From assembly GCF_002119665.1 (NCBI RefSeq), contig NZ_CP021111.1, positions 2,480,001 to 2,544,000 on the forward strand: a stretch of DNA of 64,000 nucleotides. The letters run 5' to 3'. Under the pieces are notes generated by a model. The model was not told the DNA's origin. It searched no databases and saw nothing but the letters and a program-made list of their open reading frames with translations. This DNA is from Bordetella genomosp. 13. Lineage in GTDB: Bacteria > Pseudomonadota > Gammaproteobacteria > Burkholderiales > Burkholderiaceae_B. Positions 1 through 8,937 of this stretch are shown in pieces (position 1 is the first letter of the stretch; every line of letters starts with the position of its first letter). Made by a program: the position numbers and the translations under genes.

Positions 1-1191
1 TGCATCGGCAACGCGGGCGACCTGGCGCCCGACCTGAACGAAGCCATCCTGGGCAATGACCTGGTGTGCGCCGCCGTGCTGTCGGGCAACCGCAACTTCG
101 AGGCGCGCATCCACCCGAACATCAAGGCCAACTTCCTGGCCTCGCCGCCGCTGGTGGTGGCGTATGCGCTGGCCGGCACGGTCACGCGCGACCTGATGAC
201 CGAACCGGTGGGCCACGGCAAGAACGGCGACGTCTGGCTGGGCGACATCTGGCCCTCCTCCGACGAAGTCAACGCGCTGCTGAAGTTCGCGCTGAATCCC
301 GAGGCCTTCCAGCAGAACTACGGCCAGGTCAAGACCAATCCCGGCAAGCTGTGGGAGAACATCAAGGGCGTCACCGGCGAAACCTACGACTGGCCCGAGT
401 CCACCTACATCGCCGAACCGCCCTTCTTCGAAGGCTTCGACATGACCCCGGGCGAACTGCCCACGGTCAAGGGCGCCCGCGCGCTGGGCATCTTCGGCGA
501 CTCGGTCACCACCGACCACATCTCGCCGGCCGGCTCCATCAAGGAAACCTCGCCCGCGGGCAAGTGGCTGAAAGAGAACGGCGTGATGAAAGCCGACTTC
601 AACAGCTACGGTTCGCGCCGCGGCAACCACGAGATCATGATGCGCGGCACGTTCGCCAACGTGCGCATCAAGAACCTGATGATCCCGCCCAAGGAGGACG
701 GCAGCCGCTTCGAAGGCGGCGAGACGCTGTTCCAGCCCAGCGGCGAGCAGATGTCGATCTACGACGCTGCCATGAAGTACGTGGCCGAGGGCACGCCCAC
801 CGTTGTGTTCGGCGGCGAGGAATACGGCACGGGTTCGTCGCGCGACTGGGCCGCCAAGGGCACGCAGCTGCTGGGCGTGAAGGCCGTGATCACGCGCAGC
901 TTCGAGCGCATCCACCGCAGCAACCTGGTCGGCATGGGCGTGCTGCCCCTGCAGTTCAAGGGTGACGACAGCGTCGAGAGCCTCGGCATCACGGGCCGCG
1001 AGACCTTCGACATCTCGGGTCTGGAGAACGGCATCAAGCCGATGCAGGACGTCACGCTGACGATCCACCGCGAGGACGGCAGCACGCAGGACGTCACGGT
1101 GCTGCTGCGCATCGACACGCCGATCGAGGTGGACTACTACAAGCACGGCGGCATTCTGCCTTTCGTGCTGCGCCAGCTGCTGGCGGCATAA
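1..1191 (+). CDS. acnA: Aconitate hydratase (AcnA type), C-terminal part
   Basis: This is the last 396 codons of an aconitase; the 5' half lies outside the window. Aconitase isomerises citrate to isocitrate in the TCA cycle using a [4Fe-4S] cluster. The first residue, Cys in CIGN, matches the last of the three cluster cysteines of the AcnA/IRP1 family. It is followed by the conserved [12 protein letters not shown] stretch, the swivel-domain motif [12 protein letters not shown] near residue 168 and [10 protein letters not shown] near residue 274, whose serine region is part of the active site. The order and spacing fit AcnA rather than AcnB. The reading frame is intact and ends shortly before an intrinsic terminator, so it is probably the last gene of its transcript. 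Confidence 0.96.
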   Translation, partial: CIGNAGDLAPDLNEAILGNDLVCAAVLSGNRNFEARIHPNIKANFLASPPLVVAYALAGTVTRDLMTEPVGHGKNGDVWLGDIWPSSDEVNALLKFALNPEAFQQNYGQVKTNPGKLWENIKGVTGETYDWPESTYIAEPPFFEGFDMTPGELPTVKGARALGIFGDSVTTDHISPAGSIKETSPAGKWLKENGVMKADFNSYGSRRGNHEIMMRGTFANVRIKNLMIPPKEDGSRFEGGETLFQPSGEQMSIYDAAMKYVAEGTPTVVFGGEEYGTGSSRDWAAKGTQLLGVKAVITRSFERIHRSNLVGMGVLPLQFKGDDSVESLGITGRETFDISGLENGIKPMQDVTLTIHREDGSTQDVTVLLRIDTPIEVDYYKHGGILPFVLRQLLAA

Positions 1192-1262
1192 CGCAACGGG
1201 CACGCGGCGGGCGGCTTGCCTGCCTGTGCCGCCGCGATGGCGCCACCAGGCGCCAGCAAACA

Positions 1263-1290
1263 AAAAGCCGATCCCCGTGGATCGGCTTTT
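1263..1290 (+). terminator. Intrinsic terminator after acnA
   Basis: A perfect 12-bp inverted repeat (AAAAGCCGATCC / GGATCGGCTTTT) closes a 4-nt CCGT loop and ends in TTTT on the plus strand, about 70 bases after the acnA stop. Because the stem begins with AAAA it could also work for leftward transcription. Confidence 0.9.
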
Positions 1291-1332
1291 CTATTTGCCC
1301 CGCGCGGTACGCAAAGGGCAGGATGGGGGGCT

Positions 1333-1401
1333 GGTGCGGCCGGCGAGGTGCGGCCGGCGAGGTGCGGCCGGCGAGTGCGGCCGGCCAGGTGCGGCCGCAG
1401 G
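1333..1401. repeat. Short tandem repeat, 14-bp unit, five copies
   Basis: Three exact copies of GGTGCGGCCGGCGA run head to tail. A fourth copy is one base short (GTGCGGCCGGCCA) and a fifth has a changed end (GGTGCGGCCGCAGG). The array sits between the acnA terminator and the 3' end of the Bug receptor gene and codes for nothing evident. Arrays like this often change copy number between isolates. Confidence 0.9.
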
Positions 1402-1415
1402 CCCGCGACTGCCGA

Positions 1416-2390
1416 TCAGTCCAGGCGGATATCGGCCTTGGCCACCACGCCCGCCCAGCGCTGGCGCTCTTGCGCGAAGAACTTGTCCAGTTCGGCGGGG
1501 CTCATGGTGACGACCTCGGCGCCCTGGTCGTTGAGCTTCTTCTTGATGTCGGGCTGGTTGATGATCTTGGTGAGTTCGGCGCCCAGACGCTGGACGACGG
1601 CGTCGGGCATGCTGCGCGGAACCAGGATGCCCTGCCAGGTGCCCGATTCGAATCCGGTGACGCCCTGCTCGGCGATGGTGGGCAGGTCGGGCAGGATGTC
1701 CATGCGCGAACGCTTGGAGATGGCGATGGCCTTGAGCTTGCCGCTCTGAACATGCGGCAGCGTGGCCAGCAGGCCGTTCATGATGATCTGGGTCTGGCCG
1801 CCCACCGTGTCGGTGATGGCCTGCGAACCGCCCTTGTAGGGCACGTATTCCCATTTGGCCGCGGTGGCTTGCTCGACAGCCACGCCAGCCAGGTGCGGCG
1901 CGCTGCCCACGGCGGTGACGGCGAAGTTCAGGCGCTGGCGCTTGGACAGCTCGACAAGTTCGGGCAGGGTCTTGACTTGCACCGAGGGGTGCACGGCCAA
2001 TACGTGGGGCGAGTACGCCAGCATGCCCACGCCGCGCAGGTCCTTCGAGGGGTCGAAGTTCAGCTTGGTGTATACCGACGGGCTGATGGCCAGCGCGCCG
2101 ACGTCGCAGATGAGCAGCGTGTGGCCTTCCTCGCCCGACTGCGCGACCTGACCGGCGCCCAGGTTGCCATTGGCGCCGGGCCGGTTCTCGACCACGACGG
2201 TCTGGCCCAGGGCGGCGGACAGCGGCTGGCTGATGGCCCGCGCGATGATGTCCGACGAGCCGCCGGGCGGGTACGGCACGATCAGGCGGATGGTGCGGGA
2301 GGGCCAGTCTTGCGCGAAGACCGGACGGGCGGCCGAGGCAAGCGCGACCGCGCCCATGGCGGCCAGGAACTCTCGGCGAGCGATACTCAT
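1416..2390 (-). CDS. Bug-family periplasmic solute-binding protein (Tat-type signal)
   Basis: A 324-residue tripartite-tricarboxylate-type receptor (TctC/Bug family). These are periplasmic proteins that bind carboxylates or related small molecules. The N-terminus carries RREFL at residues 5-9, then a hydrophobic run and a likely cleavage site after VFA26, a Tat-like signal. The mature start with IRLIVPYPPGGSSDIIARAI is the family hallmark. ATG 2390 has AAGGAG seven bases upstream. No TctA/TctB membrane genes lie nearby, which is normal for Bordetella, where dozens of Bug genes are orphans. The ligand cannot be told from sequence. Confidence 0.93.
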   Translation of the reverse strand: MSIARREFLAAMGAVALASAARPVFAQDWPSRTIRLIVPYPPGGSSDIIARAISQPLSAALGQTVVVENRPGANGNLGAGQVAQSGEEGHTLLICDVGALAISPSVYTKLNFDPSKDLRGVGMLAYSPHVLAVHPSVQVKTLPELVELSKRQRLNFAVTAVGSAPHLAGVAVEQATAAKWEYVPYKGGSQAITDTVGGQTQIIMNGLLATLPHVQSGKLKAIAISKRSRMDILPDLPTIAEQGVTGFESGTWQGILVPRSMPDAVVQRLGAELTKIINQPDIKKKLNDQGAEVVTMSPAELDKFFAQERQRWAGVVAKADIRLD

Positions 2391-2449
2391 GTGGTGTCTC
2401 CTTTTACACGTATCGGAAGCCCCTGGCGCGAGCCGGAGCCATCATTAAA

Positions 2450-2478
2450 GTTGTACGATGTCTTATGAATAGTGTGAA
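2450..2478 (-). promoter_or_regulatory. Candidate sigma-70 promoter for the Bug gene
   Basis: On the minus strand TTCACA (5 of 6 to the -35 consensus) and TACAAC (4 of 6 to -10) are separated by exactly 17 bases, about 60 bases before the Bug start. The stretch is AT-rich compared with its surroundings. The rest of the 264-base gap to 2654 shows nothing I recognise. Confidence 0.5.
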
Positions 2479-2654
2479 GAAGCGCTCGTTGAAAGTCAAT
2501 TGAAAGAAAGCGGGCAGCCCCGCGGACTACCCGCCCTCGCCGGCTGGCGCGAATCGACGAGCCGGACCGCCAGGCCGGCCGCCCGCCCTTACTCGGTCGG
2601 ACAGCGGCACGCGGCGGAAAGTATGCGCCACAGAGGTACGACGAGAGGGACGAA

Positions 2655-3428
2655 TCAGTCGCCGAACTCGTAGGCATCCATGGCCAGCGCCGCATACGCC
2701 ACCTCGTCGCCCAGCCGGGTGCGCACAGGGCCGCCCGCCCCCAACGCCACATAGAACGGCATCAGGTGATCATCGTGCGGATGGGCACGGGACGCGCCGG
2801 GCGCGGCGTGCCAGTCCAGCAGCCCTTCGACGTCGCCGGCGGCGACGCGGCTGGCGTACCAGTCCTGGAACGGCCGCACGTAGTCGGCCGCCGGTGCGTC
2901 ATGGGGCATGCGCACGTCGCGCAGATTATGAGTGAGCGAGCCCGACCCGATGAGCAGAATGCCTTCGTCCCGCAATGGCGCCAGCGCCCGGCCCAGTTCG
3001 TACTGGCCGCGCGCGTCGCGCCCGGCGTCCAGCGACAGCTGCACCACCGGCACGTCGGCGTCCGGATACAGATAGCGCAGCGGCACCCAGGCGCCATGGT
3101 CCAGGGGACGGCCGGCATCGTCGGCGACCGGCATGCCGGCCCGGTCCAGCAGCGCCCGCACGCGGCCGGCCAGCGCCGGCGAACCGGAGGCCGGGTATTG
3201 CAGTTCGTAGAGTTCGGCCGGGAAGCCGCCGAAGTCGTGCCACGCCGCCTGCCTGTCTCGCGTGGACACGGCCAGTCCATGTCCCCTCCAGTGCGGCGAC
3301 ACCACCAGGATGCCGGCGGGGCGCTGAGCCTGCGCCCGGCTCCAGGCTGCCAACGCCGGGCCGGTCCGGCCGGGATCGACCGCCATCATCGGCGAACCAT
3401 GGGAAACGAACAGGGCGGGCCAGCGCAT
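2655..3428 (-). CDS. Extradiol dioxygenase, YgiD / DOPA-dioxygenase family
   Basis: A 257-residue class III extradiol ring-cleavage enzyme of the YgiD (LigB-like) family, close to E. coli YgiD in length (about 262). These are metal-dependent cytoplasmic enzymes; YgiD cleaves DOPA, but the physiological substrate here is unknown. Visible family features are HGSPM near the N-terminus, VSPHW, GSGSLTHNL, and the C-terminal HPHDDHLMPFYVALGAG, which supply the metal-binding histidines. ATG 3428 (MRWPALF) was chosen because it has AAAGG six bases upstream. An in-frame ATG at 3458 adds ten residues but has no ribosome site. It stands alone, divergent from the DUF2863 gene. Confidence 0.87.
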   Translation of the reverse strand: MRWPALFVSHGSPMMAVDPGRTGPALAAWSRAQAQRPAGILVVSPHWRGHGLAVSTRDRQAAWHDFGGFPAELYELQYPASGSPALAGRVRALLDRAGMPVADDAGRPLDHGAWVPLRYLYPDADVPVVQLSLDAGRDARGQYELGRALAPLRDEGILLIGSGSLTHNLRDVRMPHDAPAADYVRPFQDWYASRVAAGDVEGLLDWHAAPGASRAHPHDDHLMPFYVALGAGGPVRTRLGDEVAYAALAMDAYEFGD

Positions 3429-3597
3429 GGACGACCTTTGCAACAGAGTGGTGGACATGGCGTCATGATGACGCCGGTCCGCGCACCGATAAATGGGGGC
3501 CGGCGGCACGCACTGTTGCCGCCGGCGGATCAATACGGGGCGACGCGGCGAGCAGAGGTAAACTACGAGGTTCACCTATACGCTTTGCGAAGAATTC

Positions 3598-4803
3598 ATG
3601 GCCCGAGCCCGCAGCCGAACGTCCACCCGCCTGTCCCGCGACGCCACCCGCCTGGTGACGCTGTCGCAATCGCTGAACCGATCGGGCAGTCATGTGGAAG
3701 ACCTGTTTTGGCAGGCGCAACTGGGCGAGGCCATCACCAAGCTGCTGCGCCAGGGCCAGGACGGACCGCTCGAGTCGGCCCTGGATCACCTGTCGCAGAA
3801 CGACACGGGCGCGTACGAAGTCCTGATCGAACAGGCCGAGACCCTGTCCGAATCCATGCAGATCGAGAAGAACGGCGTGCGCTACGACGTGCTGCTGCTG
3901 GTGGCGCCGATCGCCGCATGGACGCGCTACACCATCCCCACCGGTCCGGTGGCCGCGCCCGCGCAGCAGGCGCTGCTGGCGCAACTGCACGGCCACGTGC
4001 TCTCCAGCCAGGCGCGCGTGTCGCTGCTGCCGCAACTGGTCAGCATCGACCAGATGCCGCGCACTTTCGCCGAAACCTGGCAATGGATGCACCGCCTGGC
4101 AGCGCGCGCCCTGGGCGCCGAGACCAGCTGGCCCGTGCTGAACGCCGACATGGAAACGGCGAACATGCTGGCCGACACGCGCTATCTGGTGGCGGCGGTG
4201 GCCGTGCCCGAGCGCACCCCGATCTTCCGCTGGCAGGAGCACCCCGAGGATGCCTCGGCCAGCCGCGACGCCTGCCTCGAGCAATGGATCGCGCAGGCGC
4301 AGCCCACACTGGCCGGGCTGCTGCCGGGCTGCGGCATCGAATGCCTGCTGCCCGATGCCTATTACGTCAGCAACCGCGACGCCGACCGCCGCGTGCGCCC
4401 GCTGTCGCTTCGCGCCGCCGTCAGCTGGCTGGAAAGCGCCGTCAACCTGATGCCCGGGCAGCTGCGTGCCGTGGTGGCTGGCTGCGGAGAATCGCAGATC
4501 GAGGAATACCGCATCGGCTTCACCGCGCGAAACAGCAACGACGTCTACTACGGCTGCGTCTGGCCGCTGTACGGCCGCGAGGACGATGTCCCGGCCGCCG
4601 ACGAGGGCCGTCCCGATGCGGTCGATGAGATCGCCGCGCTGCTGAAGGAGTACGGCGTGGGCGAAGTCCGGCGCATTCCGGGCCTGCTGCCGCTCGACTA
4701 TTGCGAAGACTGCGGCGCGCCGCAGTTTCCCAACCCGCTGGGCGAACTGGTGCATGCCGAACTGCCCGAGGACGCCGAAGCCACCCCCACCCGCTTTCAC
4801 TGA
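3598..4803 (+). CDS. DUF2863 family protein
   Basis: A 401-residue protein matching what I know of DUF2863, a family largely confined to beta-proteobacteria and with no assigned function. No signal peptide or membrane segment is visible, so it is probably cytoplasmic. The C-terminus has a CxxC pair (Cys369 and Cys372, in CEDCGAP) that could bind a metal. It ends 21 bases before earP and is likely co-transcribed with it. That repeated pairing makes a link to the EF-P modification locus worth considering, but nothing in the protein shows it. Confidence 0.75.
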   Translation: MARARSRTSTRLSRDATRLVTLSQSLNRSGSHVEDLFWQAQLGEAITKLLRQGQDGPLESALDHLSQNDTGAYEVLIEQAETLSESMQIEKNGVRYDVLLLVAPIAAWTRYTIPTGPVAAPAQQALLAQLHGHVLSSQARVSLLPQLVSIDQMPRTFAETWQWMHRLAARALGAETSWPVLNADMETANMLADTRYLVAAVAVPERTPIFRWQEHPEDASASRDACLEQWIAQAQPTLAGLLPGCGIECLLPDAYYVSNRDADRRVRPLSLRAAVSWLESAVNLMPGQLRAVVAGCGESQIEEYRIGFTARNSNDVYYGCVWPLYGREDDVPAADEGRPDAVDEIAALLKEYGVGEVRRIPGLLPLDYCEDCGAPQFPNPLGELVHAELPEDAEATPTRFH

Positions 4804-4824
4804 TCTTCCCGGAGCCCGCACGCC

Positions 4825-5937
4825 ATGCGTACCGACCTGTTCTGCCGCGTGGTAGACAACTACGGGGACATCGGCGTGTGCTGGCGCCTGGCCCGTCGCC
4901 TGGCGCATGGACACGGCTGGCAGGTGCGCCTGTGGGTGGACGACCTGGCCACCTTCTCGCGCATCCAACCCGAGGTCCGCACTGACGCCGCCCGGCAGCG
5001 ATGCGCCGGCATCGAGGTCGTGCACTGGACGCCGGATCCGGATCCCGCGCTGCTGCAGCCGGCGGACGTCGTGATCGAGGCGTTCGCCTGCGATCCTCCC
5101 GCCGCGTATGTGCAGGCGATGCGGCAGACGCATCCGGTATGGATCAATCTCGAATATCTCAGCGCCGAGGCGTGGATCGAAAGCTGCCACGGCGTGCCGT
5201 CGCTGCGCCCGGACGGCCTGGTCAAGCATTTCTTCTTCCCCGGCTTCACCCCGGCCACCGGCGGCCTGATGCGCGAGCCCGGCCTGTCGGCCGAGCGCGA
5301 TGCCCTGCAGGCATCGAGCGGCCTGCGGCGCGAATTCCTGGCCGGGCTGGGTCTCGCGCAGCCCGACCTGGACCTGGCCGCGTCCGGCGCGCGCCTGGCC
5401 ACGCTGTTCTGCTATCCGCACGCGCCCTGGGCCGACATGGCGGCGGCGCTGGGCGCCGACGCCGAGTCCACGCTGCTGCTGGTGCCCCAGGGCGTGGCGC
5501 CCGGCCTGGAGACTGCCGTGCCGCCGGGCGGACGACTGCGCATGGCGCGCATACCGCTGCTGGTGCAGGCCGACTTCGACCGTCTGCTGTGGTGCGCCGA
5601 CATCAATTTCGTCCGCGGCGAGGATTCGTTCGTGCGTGCCGCGTGGGCGGCCCGTCCGCTGGTGTGGCAGATCTATCCTCAGGACGAAGAGGCGCACCTG
5701 GAGAAACTGGCCGCGTGGCAGGCGCGCTATGCCGCCCCGCCGGCCGCTCAGGAACTGGTGCGGGCCTGGAACGCGGATGCCGCGGCCGTGCCCCGGGCGC
5801 TCGCGCAGGCCTTGGCGGAACCCGCCTGGAGCGCATGGCGGCAGGCGGCGCGCCAGTGGGATGCCGACCTGGCCAGCCGCCCCGACCTGGCCGACAACCT
5901 GGCCAATTTCTGCGCAGAACTAGCCAAGACACGCTAG
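4825..5937 (+). CDS. earP: EF-P arginine rhamnosyltransferase EarP
   Basis: A 370-residue GT-B glycosyltransferase that moves rhamnose from dTDP-L-rhamnose to Arg32 of elongation factor P, an inverting N-linked reaction needed for EF-P to relieve ribosome stalling at polyproline. The start RTDLFCRVVDNYGDIGVCW carries the catalytic-site aspartates (Asp11 and Asp15 here). The family motif RGEDSF follows at residues 264-269, in the nucleotide-sugar site. The partner gene efp is immediately downstream, and its protein has the required Arg32, which confirms the assignment. Confidence 0.96.
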   Translation: MRTDLFCRVVDNYGDIGVCWRLARRLAHGHGWQVRLWVDDLATFSRIQPEVRTDAARQRCAGIEVVHWTPDPDPALLQPADVVIEAFACDPPAAYVQAMRQTHPVWINLEYLSAEAWIESCHGVPSLRPDGLVKHFFFPGFTPATGGLMREPGLSAERDALQASSGLRREFLAGLGLAQPDLDLAASGARLATLFCYPHAPWADMAAALGADAESTLLLVPQGVAPGLETAVPPGGRLRMARIPLLVQADFDRLLWCADINFVRGEDSFVRAAWAARPLVWQIYPQDEEAHLEKLAAWQARYAAPPAAQELVRAWNADAAAVPRALAQALAEPAWSAWRQAARQWDADLASRPDLADNLANFCAELAKTR

Positions 5938-6187
5938 AATATATGGTTTTCCAAGTTGCTTTGCCCGTTGGATGCACCCACGGCTGGCGCTTGAATTCGT
6001 CTTTTCATACATCGTTTCATAGTCACTGTTTCATAGCCTCCCGGGGCGCGGAAAGTGCGAACACGAGTTGCCATCGGCCCGATGCGCGCCAGCCAGCAGG
6101 CGGCGCAGCAACCGGCAGCGGCGGCCGGCGTGTAGCCCCGACGCGCAAGCACGGAGAGTGCATGTTTACCCCCCGGAGTTTTAATCG
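5938..6187 (+). other. efp promoter/leader region
   Basis: This 250-base stretch separates earP from efp and holds no convincing gene. A -10-like TAGAAT lies at 5935-5940, overlapping the earP stop, but no good -35 sits upstream. If used, it would give efp a leader of about 240 bases. The ribosome site CGGAG lies ten bases before the efp ATG. Confidence 0.35.
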
Positions 6188-6745
6188 ATGAAAACCGCTC
6201 AGGAATTGCGGGTCGGCAACGTGGTCATGGTGGGCAAAGACCCGCTGGTGGTCCAGAAGGCCGAATACAACAAATCCGGCCGCAACGCGGCCGTGGTCAA
6301 GCTGAAGTTCAAGAACCTGCTCAACGGCTCGAACAGCGAATCGGTCTACAAGGCCGACGAAAAGTTCGAGGTGGTCCTGCTCGAGCGCAAGGAGTGCACG
6401 TACTCGTACTTCGGCGACCCGATGTACGTCTTCATGGACGAAGAGTACAACCAGTACGAGATCGAAGCCGACAGCATGGGCGACGCGCTGAACTACCTCG
6501 AAGAGGCCATGCCGGTCGAGGTCGTGTTCTACGAAGGCCGCGCCATCTCGGTCGAACTGCCCACCATCCTGGTTCGCGAAATCACCTACACCGAGCCGGC
6601 CGTGCGCGGCGACACCTCGGGCAAGGTGCTCAAGCCCGCCAAGATCAACACCGGCTACGAACTGAACGTGCCGCTGTTCTGCGCCATCGGCGACAAGATC
6701 GAAATCGACACGCGCACCAACGAGTACCGCAGCCGCGTCAACTGA
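6188..6745 (+). CDS. efp: Translation elongation factor P
   Basis: A 185-residue EF-P, the standard length, with the three beta-barrel domains of the family. It binds between the P and E sites and promotes peptide-bond formation at consecutive prolines. The modified loop reads NKSGRNAAV with arginine at position 32, not lysine. That identifies the EarP-rhamnosylated subclass rather than the EpmA beta-lysyl subclass. The C-terminal signature [22 protein letters not shown] is present. It follows earP and is closed by a strong terminator. Confidence 0.98.
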   Translation: MKTAQELRVGNVVMVGKDPLVVQKAEYNKSGRNAAVVKLKFKNLLNGSNSESVYKADEKFEVVLLERKECTYSYFGDPMYVFMDEEYNQYEIEADSMGDALNYLEEAMPVEVVFYEGRAISVELPTILVREITYTEPAVRGDTSGKVLKPAKINTGYELNVPLFCAIGDKIEIDTRTNEYRSRVN

Positions 6746-6790
6746 CCGACACTCCGCCTGCGCCCGCGCAGCGGGCCCGGCAGAAACACG

Positions 6791-6823
6791 AAAGCCCTGG
6801 GCCGTATGGTCCCAGGGCTTTTT
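6791..6823 (+). terminator. Intrinsic terminator after efp
   Basis: An 11-bp perfect stem (AAAGCCCTGGG / CCCAGGGCTTT) with a 9-nt loop is followed by more T. It lies 45 bases past the efp stop. The leading AAA lets it also act on the convergent DUF1178 gene. Confidence 0.9.
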
Positions 6824-6870
6824 GCTTGCATCGCCGGCGCCGTACCGATGGCGGACGGCGGCCGAGGCAC

Positions 6871-7332
6871 TTATTGCAGCCGTTCGTCGTCCAGGAATGC
6901 CGGCACGGCCAGCACGTCGATGCCGTCCTCGGCCAGCGCGGCGCGCTCTTCGGGCGTGGCGATACCGCGAATGGGGCGGTCGTCCGCGTCGCCGTCATGA
7001 ATGCGGCGGGCCTCTTCGGCAAAGCGCGACCCGACGTTCTCGGTCCGGCGGATCAGTTCGCGCACCTGGCGCATGACCTGCGCCTGCAGGGCCGACATGG
7101 CAGCGTCGTTGCCCTGCGGCCGGGCGGCGGACACGGGCGCGGCGGGCGGCTGGTGCAGGTGCGCCACGTTGAGGTGCGGCGCGGAGAGGCGCTTGACGAT
7201 TTCGGTGGAATTGCAGACGGGGCACGACACCAGGCCACGCGAGCGCTGCGCGTCGTAATCATCGTGCGAACCGAACCAGCCCTCGAAGACGTGGCCGTGG
7301 TCGCACTGGAGGTCGAAAACTTTGAGAGCCAT
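6871..7332 (-). CDS. DUF1178 family protein
   Basis: A 153-residue protein matching the DUF1178 family, which is widespread in proteobacteria and uncharacterised. The N-terminus MALKVFDLQCDHGHVFEGWF supplies Cys10, His12 and His14, and SCPVC supplies Cys37 and Cys40, so a small zinc-ribbon fold is likely. The middle is a low-complexity Ala/Pro linker and the C-terminal half looks helical and acidic. No signal peptide is seen. It is convergent with efp and separated from it by a terminator. Confidence 0.82.
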   Translation of the reverse strand: MALKVFDLQCDHGHVFEGWFGSHDDYDAQRSRGLVSCPVCNSTEIVKRLSAPHLNVAHLHQPPAAPVSAARPQGNDAAMSALQAQVMRQVRELIRRTENVGSRFAEEARRIHDGDADDRPIRGIATPEERAALAEDGIDVLAVPAFLDDERLQ

Positions 7333-7458
7333 GGCGGGTATATGGTGCCGACCCGCAAGAATACAAGATGCCGGTCCTTTGCACGCGCCGGCCGGCGACC
7401 GGGATGGCGGAATTCGGGAAGCGCGGCGCCGGCAGCCTTTGCCGGCGCCCTGCCCGGC

Positions 7459-8205
7459 CTACTTGGCGGCGTGGCGCTGGCTGGCGCTTTTCTTCCTGGC
7501 CACGCTGTTCTGCTCGGCCTGCAGCGCGTCGATCTGGCGTTGCAGCGCGTTGAGCTGCGCGCGCACGTCCTGCCGCTGTTCAGCCAACGCGCTGGCTTCC
7601 TGGCGCAGCTGTTCCTGGCGCGCCGCGACGGCCTGCTCCTGCTGCTGGCGCAGGCTTTGGTCGGCCTGCAGGGTATTCAACTGCCGGGTGCGGGCGGCGA
7701 GCTGCTTCTCGGCGGCGGCATATTCGGCCTGCAGGCGGATGCGCCGCAGGTCGACCGCGGCGAGTTCGGCTGACTGTGCCGCGAACGCGCGGTAGGTGGC
7801 TTCGGCCTGGGACTGCGACGCCGTCTTCACCACGCGCCAGAAATCGCGCTGTTGGAACAACGCAACGTAGTACAGCAGATCCTCACCCTTGAACAACAAG
7901 CTGGCGCCGTACGTGCCGTTGTAGGTGGTGCGCAATTCGGCAACCTGGCGCTGTTCGATGAGGGACTGCAACTCGGCGACGGTGCTGGCCGCCGGAGGTT
8001 GGCTGGCGGCGGCCGCCGCCGCAGCATCGGGCTGCGCGGCAGGCGGTTCCACCGGCGCGGTGGCGGATTTGCTGTCTTCTACCTGCTTGGCTACCGGCCG
8101 CGGCGCTTCCTGCGGCTGCTGCGCGCTGGCACACGCGGCAAGGCTGGCCAGGGCCGCGCTGGCGGCGGCCAGACGCAAGGCGGAACCGAGTTGTTGGATA
8201 TCCAT
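7459..8205 (-). CDS. DUF2968-type coiled-coil lipoprotein
   Basis: A 248-residue predicted lipoprotein. The signal peptide ends in LAAC with the lipidated cysteine at residue 25. A Pro/Ala-rich linker (about 28-75) follows, then a compact segment with TVAELQSLIEQRQVAELRTTYNGTYGASLLF. A long Gln/Ala/Arg-rich coiled coil runs from about 140 to 240, with a basic tail. The conserved middle matches my memory of DUF2968, a family of unknown function in Burkholderiales. The start at 8205 has GAGGA close upstream. It probably sits on the periplasmic face of a membrane as a structural protein, but that is inference. Confidence 0.72.
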   Translation of the reverse strand: MDIQQLGSALRLAAASAALASLAACASAQQPQEAPRPVAKQVEDSKSATAPVEPPAAQPDAAAAAAASQPPAASTVAELQSLIEQRQVAELRTTYNGTYGASLLFKGEDLLYYVALFQQRDFWRVVKTASQSQAEATYRAFAAQSAELAAVDLRRIRLQAEYAAAEKQLAARTRQLNTLQADQSLRQQQEQAVAARQEQLRQEASALAEQRQDVRAQLNALQRQIDALQAEQNSVARKKSASQRHAAK

Positions 8206-8346
8206 GCCTTCCTCTTAGCAATAATCCATCAACTATAGCAACTTATTGATGCGTTTCGCACCTATATCGGGTACGGGTCGGACGCACACGACCAACCCGT
8301 CCGCAAGACCCGGATGAAGGCGTGCGCCTGCGTTGGTTGTCTTCTT

Positions 8347-8886
8347 TCAGGCGGCGCTTTTGCGCGGCTGGGCGCGCTTGCCGACCTCGCGCGAACGGGC
8401 CAGGGTGGCCTGCGCGTGCGCGGTCAGCAGATCCAGCGCGCGGTCGAACACGGCCCTTTCCTCCGCGCTGAGCACGGACAACAGTTCTTCATTGCGCTTG
8501 ACCGCCTTGGGGAACACCTTGCGGTAGAGCTGCAGCCCCTGGCGCGTCAGGCTGAGCTGCACGCCGCGCCCATCGGTCGCATCGGAGTCGCGCTGCAGCA
8601 GGCCGCGCTCGATCAGCGCGGATACCGAGCGGCTGGCCTGGCTCTTGTCGACATTCACTTCCCTGGCCAGGCCCTGCAGCGACATCGGCGCCTGCGTGCC
8701 CAGCATGCCGATGATGCGCCATTCGCGCGCATCGAGCTGGAAGTCGCGCTCGTTGGACTCGGCCGCCAAGCGGCTCCAGGTGCTGGCCAGCATGTTCATG
8801 CGGAACGACACGAGTTCCTTGAAATGGCGCGCCTCGGGCTTGCCGGGCGATGCGGGATCGGTAGCAGGGGATACGGAGGAAGGCAT
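8347..8886 (-). CDS. MarR-family transcriptional regulator
   Basis: A 179-residue winged-helix regulator of the MarR family. The recognition region MSLQGLAREVNVDKSQASRSVSALIERGLLQR and the wing with DATDGRGVQLSLT are typical. MarR proteins usually act as ligand-released repressors of catabolic operons. It is the last gene of the leftward acyl-CoA operon, 51 bases after the lyase gene, so it may be its regulator. The palindromes at 16455-16498 are a plausible target. No strong ribosome site precedes ATG 8886. Confidence 0.88.
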   Translation of the reverse strand: MPSSVSPATDPASPGKPEARHFKELVSFRMNMLASTWSRLAAESNERDFQLDAREWRIIGMLGTQAPMSLQGLAREVNVDKSQASRSVSALIERGLLQRDSDATDGRGVQLSLTRQGLQLYRKVFPKAVKRNEELLSVLSAEERAVFDRALDLLTAHAQATLARSREVGKRAQPRKSAA

Positions 8887-8937
8887 GAGGTGAGTGGAAC
8901 AGATACGTGTCGATAGTTTCCCGCAGATCCGATACCC

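Noticed and set aside
2655..3575. Longer N-terminus for the DOPA-dioxygenase-like protein
   Set aside because: The added residues are Arg/Pro-rich with no family similarity, and the internal ATG at 3428 has a proper ribosome site.
5935..5940. A confident efp promoter at TAGAAT
   Set aside because: No acceptable -35 lies 16-18 bases upstream, so it is mentioned only as a weak possibility.
7459..8205. The coiled-coil lipoprotein as a Tol-Pal/YbgF-type protein
   Set aside because: No TPR repeats or tol genes are present; the conserved middle fits DUF2968 better.
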